Shown: piece after piece, positions 19,474 to 29,079 of the stretch
Position numbering within the stretch: position 1 is the first letter of the stretch
How the letters are laid out: each line of letters starts with the position of its first letter
NCBI GenBank assembly: GCA_022510385.1
Contig: JAFLTQ010000014.1
Coordinates: 1 to 64,000 of the forward strand
Length of the DNA: 64,000 bases
Direction of reading: 5' to 3'
From: Muribaculaceae bacterium
GTDB taxonomy: Bacteria > Bacteroidota > Bacteroidia > Bacteroidales > Muribaculaceae
Program-made: the position numbers and the translations under genes
The notes under the pieces: generated by a model
The model's database searches: none
Told to the model about the DNA's origin: nothing
Seen by the model: only the letters and a program-made list of their open reading frames with translations

Positions 19474-19588
19474 CTTATCTCATCTTTCTGCAAAAATACC
19501 TTTAATTTCAAAAATTAAAAATTTAAAACATTTATATTTTTGAGTTTGTTTATCTTATATAATACATCAAATTGAAATTCACTACACT

Positions 19589-20593
19589 ATGAAAATTATC
19601 GGACTTGAAGAACACATTGTGAGTCGTGACATCGAAAGTGCAAATAATGAAACAATAAATTCCGCTTTCCCATATTACAAAGCATTTCAAAACCCGGCAG
19701 CTGCTGCAGCCTATGGTCTTTCATTTAAAGATTTATTTGAACTTGGCGAAAGAAGAATCAAGGATTTAGATGAAGCCGGGATAGATATGGAGATCATTTC
19801 TTATACCAATGTAACACAATGGCTAACCGGTGAGGAAGCCCTTAAACTTTCAAAAGAAGCAAATGATTATGTCGCTTCAAATGTCAAGGCGTTTCCGGAC
19901 AGATTCAGAGGATTTGCTACTTTACCATGGTATGATCCCAAAGTTGCTTCCGATGAACTAAAACGCACTATTGAGGAACTTGGATTCGTCGGCACTTTGT
20001 TGTCCGGTCGACCACAGACAGGAAATATTTATATAGATGATAAGATCTATTATCCTATCTGGGAAATTTTAACCAAATATGATTTTCCTATCTATATACA
20101 TCCGCATTTTACATCGGCTGATGTTTGTAAAGCCTATTACTCAAATCTTAGTCTTGAAATTAATGCCATATTCAGTACAATGGGATATGGTTGGCATTTT
20201 GAAGCCGGCATACAGGTAATCCGTATGATTCTTGCAGGCGTATTTGAAAAATTCCCGACATTGAAAGTAATTTCAGGTCATTGGGGAGAGATGGTTCCTT
20301 TCTATCTTCCACGACTCGATATGATGTTCCCACCGGAACTGACGGGATTGTCGGAAAAATTTTCATTTTATTATAAACGGAATGTTTGGGTTACTCCCGG
20401 AGGAATATATGATTATGATGATATGGAATACTGCATAAGGAAAATGGGAATAGATCATCTACTTTTTGCAACTGATTTCCCCTATGTACCTCTAAAGGGG
20501 GCAAGACCATTTATTGAGAATGCACCTCTCTCCGAAGAGGATAAAGAGAAATTTGCCCATCTTAACGCTGAGAAATTAATCCATTTGTCATAA
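19589..20593 (+). CDS. Amidohydrolase family protein (Amidohydro_2 type)
   Basis: 334 aa, IGLEEHIV, PIYIHPHF, ISGHWGE, LLFATDFPY. Confidence 0.88.
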   Translation: MKIIGLEEHIVSRDIESANNETINSAFPYYKAFQNPAAAAAYGLSFKDLFELGERRIKDLDEAGIDMEIISYTNVTQWLTGEEALKLSKEANDYVASNVKAFPDRFRGFATLPWYDPKVASDELKRTIEELGFVGTLLSGRPQTGNIYIDDKIYYPIWEILTKYDFPIYIHPHFTSADVCKAYYSNLSLEINAIFSTMGYGWHFEAGIQVIRMILAGVFEKFPTLKVISGHWGEMVPFYLPRLDMMFPPELTGLSEKFSFYYKRNVWVTPGGIYDYDDMEYCIRKMGIDHLLFATDFPYVPLKGARPFIENAPLSEEDKEKFAHLNAEKLIHLS

Positions 20594-20921
20594 CAAATAG
20601 CGTTAAAAATTGATATATTAACCATATGCCATAAGGAAGTGCTAATTTATTATGTACAGGAACATCTTGGTATGACACCATCTGAGTAATGCTCTACTCA
20701 TTCTCCCATGAAAAAGAGATTTCAATAAGATTTATGAATCTACATGTTTAACATTAAATTCATATGAAATTAGCTTAATATTTATGACGCGGTTAAAAAA
20801 AAGATTAATTGAAAATAAATTTTGGGCCCCTCTGATACCCTTGAAAAAATAAGCTTTAAATATCACAAAGTTAAGGAGTTTTTATAGGGATGTTGGCGTT
20901 ATTTAATCCTTAAAAATTTAG

Positions 20922-20929
20922 TATCTTTG
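20922..20929 (+). promoter_or_regulatory. -7 box TATCTTTG upstream of 45-nt tandem units
   Basis: Matches TAnnTTTG; -33 half is poor; predicted start ~20937 lies at the beginning of the repeat array. Confidence 0.5.
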
Positions 20930-20941
20930 CCATAAATAACA

Positions 20942-21031
20942 AAACCCGATAGCTTGATTGCTCAGGGGCTACCGGGATTCAAAACTAAACCCGACAGCTT
21001 GACGTATCAGGGGCTGCCGGGAATCAACGAT
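20942..21031 (+). ncRNA. Two tandem 45-nt structured units, candidate RNA antitoxin of an AbiF-like system
   Basis: 35/45 identical; each CCCG-A-YAGC-UUGA-NNNN-UCAG-GG-GCUR-C-CGGG; U-A to C-G compensatory change; variable tetraloop. Confidence 0.6.
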
Positions 21032-21080
21032 GCAAATATAATAAATTTTGTTAGTTCAACAAATTTAAGAAATAAATCAC

Positions 21081-21770
21081 GTAAAATATAACGACCTTCA
21101 AAACATACTCTCGAAAGATAGATTATCTCAGTATTTATTGGCCTGTAATAACGATAAACGTTAAACCCTTATTTTCTATCGTCTGAACTTGCGTCTTTCA
21201 CAAGAAATCTATGCTGTTTTACATTTTTTTGAAATTGCGATTAGAAATTCTATTGATGATAAACTCAGAATAAATCTTGGTTCTAATTGGCTTAGAGATT
21301 CTATTTCGCAAGGTGGAATTTTTGATATACAGTCATGTAGGGACAGCGCTAAAATTATATCGACGGCATATTTCAGATTAAATAGAAATGGAACATATTC
21401 TCATTCCAAATTAATTGCTGAAATGGAATTTGGGATATGGAAATACATGTTTGCTAACCCTCAATATAGAGTTACAGGCAGAGTTTTATTAAATGTTTTT
21501 CCCAATACACCTAAATCCACAGCTCATAAACAATATAATAATACATATTTCTTTAATGCTCTTGATGGTGTCAATATTTTAAGGAATCGGATTGCTCATC
21601 ATGAACCTATCTGTTTTGGTCTTAGACAAAATACCATAGATACCTTCTATATAAGAAATGCCTATTCTGATATCATGACTTTATTTTCATGGATGGGAAT
21701 AGATGGTAAAAGCTTATTATATGGATTAGACCATGTCAATGAAATATGTGATAAGATTGACCAATTATAG
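21081..21770 (+). pseudogene. Abi_2/AbiF-like HEPN protein with in-frame TAA at 21162-21164
   Basis: Translation VKYNDLQNILSKDRLSQYLLACNNDKR*TLIFYRLNLRLSQEIYAVLHFFEIAIRNSIDDKL...NILRNRIAHHEPI; HEPN Rx4H motif; track start TTG 21189 excludes conserved-looking N-terminus. Confidence 0.65.
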
Positions 21771-21847
21771 AAACTAAATTTGTATTAGTAAAAATAATGA
21801 GTTTTGTTAAAGATATAGTTACCCATTTTGACACAGTCTATATGTTA

Positions 21848-22642
21848 CTACCGATCCTGAACTGAGGCTTTCAATCCTGATATAACAGCATTTGTGAACC
21901 CGGCCTTTTCCATAGCATTCAGGCCCTTTATGGTTATGCCTCCGGGAGTTGCTACCTTATCTATTTCAAGTTCGGGATGCGAACCGGGTTGCTCAAGTAA
22001 AGCCACCGCACCGGTCAATGTCTGAGTGACTATCTCTTGAGCAGCCGATGCTTTGAAACCCAGTTCTACTCCACCCTCGCAAGCTGCCCTAACATAACGC
22101 ATTGCATAGGCCATTCCACATGAAGCCAACGCCGTGGCACCGGGTAGCAGTCGCTCATCTATTTCCATCACCTTACCCACCTTCCCGAAAATATCTAATG
22201 CTTTCACAGGATTTCCGTTGACCCTGACCAAGAATGACATTGATTTCCCTAACGACATAGCAGTGTTGGGGATAACAATAGACATTACCAAAGAATTATC
22301 ATAGCCCGACCATTGATAAATTTCAGAACCCGAAACTCCTGCCACTATAAAGCATATTTCAGTTCTTTCGGGGTCTAACTTATCTTTAATTTCCTCTATT
22401 ACTTCTTTGACCAACCAAGGTTTCACTGCGACCACCAGGAAATTGACATTGGATGCTACCTCTTTATTATGATCAATAACGGAGATTTTGAGATCTCTTA
22501 GGCCAACCAGTTTATTCGACAAAGGATCTGAAACTATAATATCGGAAGGTGAAACTCCTCCTTTACCTACAAGTCCTTCTGCCAACGATCCTCCCATGGA
22601 ACCTCCTCCTATTATACCTATTTTATATTTTGCCTTTTCCAT
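21848..22642 (-). CDS. proC: Pyrroline-5-carboxylate reductase
   Basis: IGIIGGGSMGGSLAEGL and C-terminal TPGGITIKGLNAMEKAGF. Confidence 0.95.
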   Translation of the reverse strand: MEKAKYKIGIIGGGSMGGSLAEGLVGKGGVSPSDIIVSDPLSNKLVGLRDLKISVIDHNKEVASNVNFLVVAVKPWLVKEVIEEIKDKLDPERTEICFIVAGVSGSEIYQWSGYDNSLVMSIVIPNTAMSLGKSMSFLVRVNGNPVKALDIFGKVGKVMEIDERLLPGATALASCGMAYAMRYVRAACEGGVELGFKASAAQEIVTQTLTGAVALLEQPGSHPELEIDKVATPGGITIKGLNAMEKAGFTNAVISGLKASVQDR

Positions 22643-22915
22643 CTCTGTCCGTTATTTGCAATTAAATTTCCCTCATTGGTTTAGTCCTTTATTGTGACAA
22701 ATTTAATGAAAACTTGAAATAATTCAGTATCATAGGTCGATTTTCGAAAAGATGAAAATTTCATAAAAGAGTCAAAAAAATAATTTCATCTTGATAAGCA
22801 GACTAATATCGTTGGATTAAATATTGATTACATTGGAAAACTTTCCTGACTACTTGAATAAATTATATTAATTTTTTACTTTTGTGATAATCTCAAACAA
22901 AGTTAGAATCGAAAT

Positions 22916-25900
22916 ATGATCCAAGAAAAACTTCCCACAATAGAAGAGGTTTTCACCTGGATGCGCAAACTCTATGATGAAAGCTATTCAGGACTGACAA
23001 AAACCGAAAAGGGAGAACAACACATGTACGGCACAATGGTTACTACTCCCAACGATAAGAAATTTATGGTGAGAATGCTTGATGAAACGAGTCAGGTTCG
23101 CGATAACAAGAAATTGGCCGGGCGCGTTAAGGATCTGATAGATCAATATGGCATTCCTAAATTTTTAGGCACAGGCGATAGGATTCTTTTCAAGATGTAT
23201 CAGCATTTTGCCTATCTGCCTCCATTCCACACCATCTCCGTGCCTATCATCAAATGGCGTCTTCATCGTGACACTTCACGGGTTATTATAGATGCCGCCC
23301 GACCAAAACTAACAAGACACTTAGCCACCCGTTTCGACCAGAACATTGGTCAGAATGTCAACCTTCTGGGCGAAGTGGTGCTGGGTGATGGTGAGGCGGA
23401 TAAAAGATATTATTCATATCTTGAAGCACTCAAAGAACCCGACATCAATTATATATCAGTCAAGATTTCCGGAATATATGCACAGACACACGCACTCAAT
23501 TACAAAGAAAACTTTCCCGAACTTGTGCGTCGTATGTCGGAGCTTTATCAAGCAGCCATTGACAATCCCTATGTAGGTCCCGATGGAGTTAAAAGGCCGA
23601 AGTTCATAAATCTGGACATGGAGGAATACAAGGATGCACATCTTACAATGAAACTTTTCAAGGAAGTGCTTTCACTGCCACAGTTTAAGAATTATGAAGC
23701 CGGAATCGTTGTTCAGTCATATTTGCCTGACGCTTGGGATTTCCAGACCGAACTTCTGGAATTTGCAAAGAAACGTGTTGCAGAAGGAGGTTCGCCAATA
23801 AAGATGCGTATTGTGAAGGGATGTAATCTTGACATGGAGAATATAGTTAGTGATATGAGAGGATGGCCGAATCCCGTTTTACCTGATAAGACTTTGGTAG
23901 ATGCAAACTATCTGAAGATTATCGAACGAGGATTGAAACCGGAAAATTCCAGAGTCTTGCATATTGGAATGGCGTCACACAATCTATTCACCATATCTTA
24001 TGCCTATCTTCTCACCGAACAATATGGCACTCCGAAAGACACTTTCTGTTTCGAAATGCTCGAAGGTATGGCCAATCATATCTGGCGCGCACAGAAGAAA
24101 TTGGGTAACCATGTGATTCTCTATACCCCCGTTGTAAAACGTGAACACTTCCTTAATGCCATTTCATATTTAGTGAGGCGAATGGATGAGAACACTGCGC
24201 CCGACAACTTCCTTACCCACTCTTTCTCTCTGAAACCAAACACAAAAGAATGGAAACTTCTTGAGAAACAGTTTATTGATGCTTACAATCTTAAGGACAA
24301 GGTTCCCACCACACCTACGCGTACCCAAGACCGCAACCGGAAGTATTATGAGCAAGACCCGGCAGATGAAATGATCAACGAACCTGACACTGATTTCGAC
24401 AGATTCTGCAATCAGGAATGGGTTGAAAAGATTTTCAAAAAATGGAAAAGCGATGGCAAGCTTACAGGAGAAAAATCTGAATGGGGATACTGGAAACCCG
24501 GAAATGTGCTTCCCACTCAGATTGGGGATAAACTCGTCTATAATGAAGACAGAGTGAAATATTTCGACAGATCTCAACCGGGAGATGTGCTTGTATGTGA
24601 GATGTCTCGTGCCGACAAGAACCAGACTAAAGAGATTATCGAAATCGCAGAGAAAGATCCTCAAGGATGGCGTGACACAACAATTGAAGAGCGTCATAAG
24701 ATAATGTATAAAGCGGCAAATATTCTTGGGGAGATGCGGGGTGACCTCAATGGCTCTATGTGCGCCATCACAGGCAAGACTGTGGAGGAGGCCGATGTGG
24801 AGGTGTCTGAAGCAATCGATTATGCCCGCTTCTATACTACAACAATGAAGAAATTTGCAGCTCTTGAAGATGTCGACCTCAAGGGAAAAGGCACTGTTCT
24901 TGTGCTTTCACCATGGAATTTCCCATGTGCCATTCCTTGTGGCGGGGTTGTGGCGGCTCTTGCATCCGGCAACACATGTATTTTGAAACCTGCCACAGTG
25001 GCTGCACCGGTGGCTTGGCTTTTTGCAAAAGCCTTCTGGGATGCAGGGGTTCCTAAAGATGCACTGCAGGTTGTTATTACAGATCGTGAAGCCACTCATC
25101 TTCTCACTTCAGATCCGGCAATCAAACATATAATTCTGACCGGTGGAACAGAAACAGCTCAAAATATCGCTCATGCCAATCCACGTAAGCCTTTGTCGGC
25201 CGAAACGGGAGGCAAGAACGTGATGATTCTTACTGCAAAGGGCGACCGCGATCATGCAATTATGAATGCATGCCGTTCTGCATTCGGAAACGCCGGGCAG
25301 AAGTGTTCCGCATGCTCTGTTCTCCTTGTAGAACGTTCTGTCTACGAAAATCCGGAATTCAAAGAGAAACTTAAGGATTGTGCAACTTCTCTCAAAGTTG
25401 GAGGGGTATGGAATGCCGGCAACATTGTGGGTCCAATGATTACCAATAAAAACGATAAACTCGAAAGGGCGTTTGAACTTGAACCGGGTGAGGCATGGCT
25501 TATCGCTCCGGAATTCCTTGATGAGAAAAAATATATTTTAAAGCCCACTGTGAAATACGGAGTAAAACCGGATTCTTATACTTTCCGTACAGAGTTATTC
25601 GCTCCTTTGCTTGCCGTGACTCCTTTCGACACTCTTGAAGAGGCTGTCGAACTTGTGAACAGTCTGGATTATGGACTGACTTCGGGACTACAGTCTCTTG
25701 ACGAAAAAGAGCAAAAATATTGGAAGAAACATATTCAAGCCGGCAATCTTTACATCAACCGAGGCATCACAGGGGCCATTGTAAATCGCCAGCCGTTTGG
25801 AGGCATGAAATTGAGTGCCTTCGGTCCGGGTCTGAAAGCAGGTGGGCCTAACTATGTGGCTCAATTTATGGAGATAATCGATAAGCCGGATTCTAAAACC

Positions 25901-26395
25901 GACTTCAGGAAGTCTTACGCTGAATGGTATGAAAAGGAATTCAAACATGCGCGTAATATCCAACCTAAGATTCGTGGCGAACAGAACGTGTTCCGTTATC
26001 TGCCACTTGAAGGAGGCATGGTGCTTCGTCTGTTCGGTGATGAGACTCCACGTCAAGTAGAAATGGTTCAACTTGCTGCCAAAACGGTTGGCACGCCCCT
26101 TACAGTTTCTGTCGATCCTTCCAATCCTATTCGAAAGGAAATTAAAGGGGATGTAAAACAGGAAACGCTTGAACAGTTCCTCAATTCCATGGGTAATTAT
26201 GAGCGTGTAAGGACAATCTCCAAAAAAGTGCCCGATTCAGTCTTTGAGAAAGCTGCCGATATTGATATGTATATCGCTCAACAGCCACCTGTAAAAAATG
26301 GTAGAATAGAACTCGCACACTATATAAAGGAACAGTCGATAGCCAATGAATACCATCGTTACGGATCACAAATCGAGATTCCGGACGTAGAATAA
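22916..26395 (+). CDS. putA: Bifunctional proline dehydrogenase / delta-1-pyrroline-5-carboxylate dehydrogenase
   Basis: 1159 aa; PRODH half and ALDH half (LSPWNFPCAIPCGGV, GNAGQKCSACSVL, QPFGGMKLS). Confidence 0.95.
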   Translation: MIQEKLPTIEEVFTWMRKLYDESYSGLTKTEKGEQHMYGTMVTTPNDKKFMVRMLDETSQVRDNKKLAGRVKDLIDQYGIPKFLGTGDRILFKMYQHFAYLPPFHTISVPIIKWRLHRDTSRVIIDAARPKLTRHLATRFDQNIGQNVNLLGEVVLGDGEADKRYYSYLEALKEPDINYISVKISGIYAQTHALNYKENFPELVRRMSELYQAAIDNPYVGPDGVKRPKFINLDMEEYKDAHLTMKLFKEVLSLPQFKNYEAGIVVQSYLPDAWDFQTELLEFAKKRVAEGGSPIKMRIVKGCNLDMENIVSDMRGWPNPVLPDKTLVDANYLKIIERGLKPENSRVLHIGMASHNLFTISYAYLLTEQYGTPKDTFCFEMLEGMANHIWRAQKKLGNHVILYTPVVKREHFLNAISYLVRRMDENTAPDNFLTHSFSLKPNTKEWKLLEKQFIDAYNLKDKVPTTPTRTQDRNRKYYEQDPADEMINEPDTDFDRFCNQEWVEKIFKKWKSDGKLTGEKSEWGYWKPGNVLPTQIGDKLVYNEDRVKYFDRSQPGDVLVCEMSRADKNQTKEIIEIAEKDPQGWRDTTIEERHKIMYKAANILGEMRGDLNGSMCAITGKTVEEADVEVSEAIDYARFYTTTMKKFAALEDVDLKGKGTVLVLSPWNFPCAIPCGGVVAALASGNTCILKPATVAAPVAWLFAKAFWDAGVPKDALQVVITDREATHLLTSDPAIKHIILTGGTETAQNIAHANPRKPLSAETGGKNVMILTAKGDRDHAIMNACRSAFGNAGQKCSACSVLLVERSVYENPEFKEKLKDCATSLKVGGVWNAGNIVGPMITNKNDKLERAFELEPGEAWLIAPEFLDEKKYILKPTVKYGVKPDSYTFRTELFAPLLAVTPFDTLEEAVELVNSLDYGLTSGLQSLDEKEQKYWKKHIQAGNLYINRGITGAIVNRQPFGGMKLSAFGPGLKAGGPNYVAQFMEIIDKPDSKTDFRKSYAEWYEKEFKHARNIQPKIRGEQNVFRYLPLEGGMVLRLFGDETPRQVEMVQLAAKTVGTPLTVSVDPSNPIRKEIKGDVKQETLEQFLNSMGNYERVRTISKKVPDSVFEKAADIDMYIAQQPPVKNGRIELAHYIKEQSIANEYHRYGSQIEIPDVE

Positions 26396-26422
26396 TATTG
26401 ATATAGATAAATTGCATAAGAA

Positions 26423-26456
26423 GAGGGTGTGTCAAAATTAGAGATGACACATCCTC
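26423..26456. terminator. Terminator hairpin between convergent putA and DsbA-family gene
   Basis: GAGGGTGTGTCA/TGACACATCCTC. Confidence 0.6.
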
Positions 26457-26524
26457 TCATATCATTGAAGGTAACTCCCTTAATAATTTATGGCAACTGA
26501 CGTCGCCAAGTCATATAGTCTAAA

Positions 26525-27226
26525 TTATATTTCGCACCCTTCCGGTCCGCATTTATGGGCTTTTTCAGAAGATTCTTCAGCAGAATTTCTTTGGGCCTTT
26601 TCAAGAGCACTAACAAATCCTTCTGTAGATAACGCACCGGGAATGGCAAACTCTTCATTAAAAATCATAAACGGAACACCTCTTACGCCTAACATTGAAG
26701 CCTCTCTTTCATCTTCTCTAACTTGGGGTGCATAACTCTCTGTTGATAAGACATCATCTATGTCTATTTCTTTAAGTCCGGATTTTAAGCCTACCTCAAT
26801 CAACACTTCGGGAATGGCTAATACTAATCCATTTGTGAAATAAGCAGAAAACAGGTTCTCATTAAGTTTAGTCACTGTATCTTTATCATACCGGTCTTCA
26901 GCCAATTTCATCAATCTATGAGCATCAAATGTGTTGGAATATTTAGAATCTGCATATCTGAAATCGATACCTAATTCTCTTCCTAACTGAGAAATTTCTT
27001 CAACTTTTTGTTCTGCCTTTTCCCTGGAAAGTCCATATTTATTCATTAGCCGTTCGGCAGATGTCAATTTCCCATCTCCCGAAGCATTGGGATCTAATTC
27101 AAAAGCCTTGTATTCTATCTCAACTTGGTCCTTTAATCCAAGTTGGTTGATGGCATCCATAAGCCTTCTTTCTCCAATATAACAATAAGGGCACGCGAAG
27201 TCGCTCCAAATCTTAATTCGTATCAT
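26525..27226 (-). CDS. DsbA family oxidoreductase (FrnE-like)
   Basis: IRIKIWSDFACPYCYIGERRLMDAI; GVRGVPFMIFNEEFAIPGA. Confidence 0.92.
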   Translation of the reverse strand: MIRIKIWSDFACPYCYIGERRLMDAINQLGLKDQVEIEYKAFELDPNASGDGKLTSAERLMNKYGLSREKAEQKVEEISQLGRELGIDFRYADSKYSNTFDAHRLMKLAEDRYDKDTVTKLNENLFSAYFTNGLVLAIPEVLIEVGLKSGLKEIDIDDVLSTESYAPQVREDEREASMLGVRGVPFMIFNEEFAIPGALSTEGFVSALEKAQRNSAEESSEKAHKCGPEGCEI

Positions 27227-27975
27227 AGTATTTAAATATTAAGTTTGTATTAAAACAAATTGGTAATACAAAGGGTTTTCGGACGGTCGGCTTTGTTTTG
27301 AAATTGCCAAGGATGAGCAGAAGTGATTACTTAATGGTATCCTCTTTTTTTATTCTCCGATATGCACACATAACTTAAATTGTTTTGGTCTTAATTTTTG
27401 AGGCAAATATATTGACGATCGGGATGTAATCAAAATGGGCGTTTACAGCTCTTAACATTTATCCCTATATATATGCTAATTGACACAAAATGATATATTT
27501 TTAAATAAATTAATCTATTTTAACATATTGTTAATGCATTTCCCTATAATCGATAGTTATTTTAATAATTCTATTGAGGATTCCTAATCTTTTAAAGTAC
27601 AGCCTTCTTCGGCAGGATGTTTCATTGTGCGAAATTGGTGCGGACAGTAGAGTCGCCAAGTGACGCTATGGCTTGCGGTCGGAGGTTTTGCCAGAAGCCT
27701 TCCATAATTTTTTAACCACACAATCAAGAAAAAATAGTTAAATATTTCTACCAAGTATATTATATCTGTTATAAACAAAAGACAAACCATTTCTAACTGT
27801 AATTGTTAAGTCGATGAAAAGGACTGAGGGTTTCTTTATGTCTTATAATAATGTAAAGAAGGTGAATGAATTGAATTATGCAATTATAACTTCAATTTAT
27901 CATTCTTCATATAAATTATATAACTTTGGTAATTAAAGGCGTAAAGTAACGTTTATAAGTAAAACTGAGGATCAG

Positions 27976-28452
27976 ATGGAATCGAAAGTAAAATTAAGCA
28001 CTTTCTCATTATTGCTGACTCTCCTTATAACAGGAGTGTTAATCGTCGCTGTCTCTTACTTTTTATGGAATCATGAAGATAAAGGTATCATAGGTGCTGT
28101 AATTCTTTTCTTTATGTTGATTTCAGGATGGCTTTATGGTCCGGTTACAATTGCTGCAGATGAAAAAAGTGTAACAATCAAATCAGTTTTAAGAAAACAA
28201 CGGTTGGATATTTCCAATATCGAAAGTGTGGAGTTGTTTCAACCTACTATGGCCTCTATTCGTATATTCGGTTCAGGAGGATATATGGGATATTGGGGAG
28301 TTTACAGAGGATATATAGGAAGATATATTGCTTATTATGGAAAGGCTTCCGATTGCTTCCTGATCAATATGAAAAATGGGGGTAAATACGTTCTTGGATG
28401 TGAAAACCCGGAAGAAATGGTTAATTTCATCAATTCAAAAATCCAATCATAA
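27976..28452 (+). CDS. Hypothetical membrane protein, possible PH-like domain
   Basis: 158 aa ORF, 2 TM then beta-rich segment with YMGYWGVYRGYIGRY. Confidence 0.55.
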   Translation: MESKVKLSTFSLLLTLLITGVLIVAVSYFLWNHEDKGIIGAVILFFMLISGWLYGPVTIAADEKSVTIKSVLRKQRLDISNIESVELFQPTMASIRIFGSGGYMGYWGVYRGYIGRYIAYYGKASDCFLINMKNGGKYVLGCENPEEMVNFINSKIQS

Positions 28453-28454
28453 GA

Positions 28455-28832
28455 ATGGGAAAAGACAAAATAGAAAATAGAAGATTATACGCTTTTCTTA
28501 GAAGCCAAACATTAACTATACTTATGCTAATGGCGTTTTCCTGTCTTTTCTTGATGCAATATTTGAATGATTTAATCATACCGAGTTTCATAGGAGGCGT
28601 AATATTTTGTATGGCAATAGGATATTCTTTGTTGTTTTGGATAAAAAAGCCAAACAAGATTGTAATAAATAACTGGTTATCAAACATAAGTTCGGTATTT
28701 CTTCTATATTGGTTCATAGTTAATGCTATGGAATGTCCTAATAAAATCTTATATATTATCCCTATAATCTGCTTGGTGGCATTATTTGTGGTTGTTTTGA
28801 TGAACCAAAGAGGCTTTGAATTTAAAATATAA
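28455..28832 (+). CDS. Hypothetical membrane protein
   Basis: 125 aa, four TM segments, 3 nt after upstream ORF. Confidence 0.5.
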   Translation: MGKDKIENRRLYAFLRSQTLTILMLMAFSCLFLMQYLNDLIIPSFIGGVIFCMAIGYSLLFWIKKPNKIVINNWLSNISSVFLLYWFIVNAMECPNKILYIIPIICLVALFVVVLMNQRGFEFKI

Positions 28833-28884
28833 AAATTTAATTCCTTACCGATTATTAAGTCTTTTCTAACCTTATATTCAGTTA

Positions 28885-29064
28885 ATGATGAATACGAATT
28901 TAAGATTGATATTAAGCGTTATCCTGTTTGTAGCAATGATTCGTTTTCTAACGGATTTTTGTAACTTGCAATGGATTTACGCCTTAATTATTGCCACCGC
29001 TTTATTTATACTCATTAATATAGTCATAAAATATTTTCTGAAGAAAATCGGAAAAATATCTTAA
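28885..29064 (+). CDS. Small two-TM membrane protein, 59 aa
   Basis: MMNTNLRLILSVILFVAMIRFLTDFCNLQWIYALIIATALFILINIVIKYFLKKIGKIS; below ORF-track cutoff; fills the gap in a same-strand cluster. Confidence 0.5.
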   Translation: MMNTNLRLILSVILFVAMIRFLTDFCNLQWIYALIIATALFILINIVIKYFLKKIGKIS

Positions 29065-29079
29065 ATTAATGACAAAGAT

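Noticed and set aside
20630-20690. Short frame LIYYVQEHLGMTPSE* as an AraC C-terminal remnant
   Set aside because: Only about 15 residues; too short to support a call.
20942-21031. Tandem 45-nt units as a mini-CRISPR array
   Set aside because: The units are directly adjacent with no unique spacers and no cas genes; internal variation lies in a predicted loop.
24170-24697. 175-aa minus-strand ORF inside putA
   Set aside because: Antisense shadow of the putA reading frame with no family resemblance.
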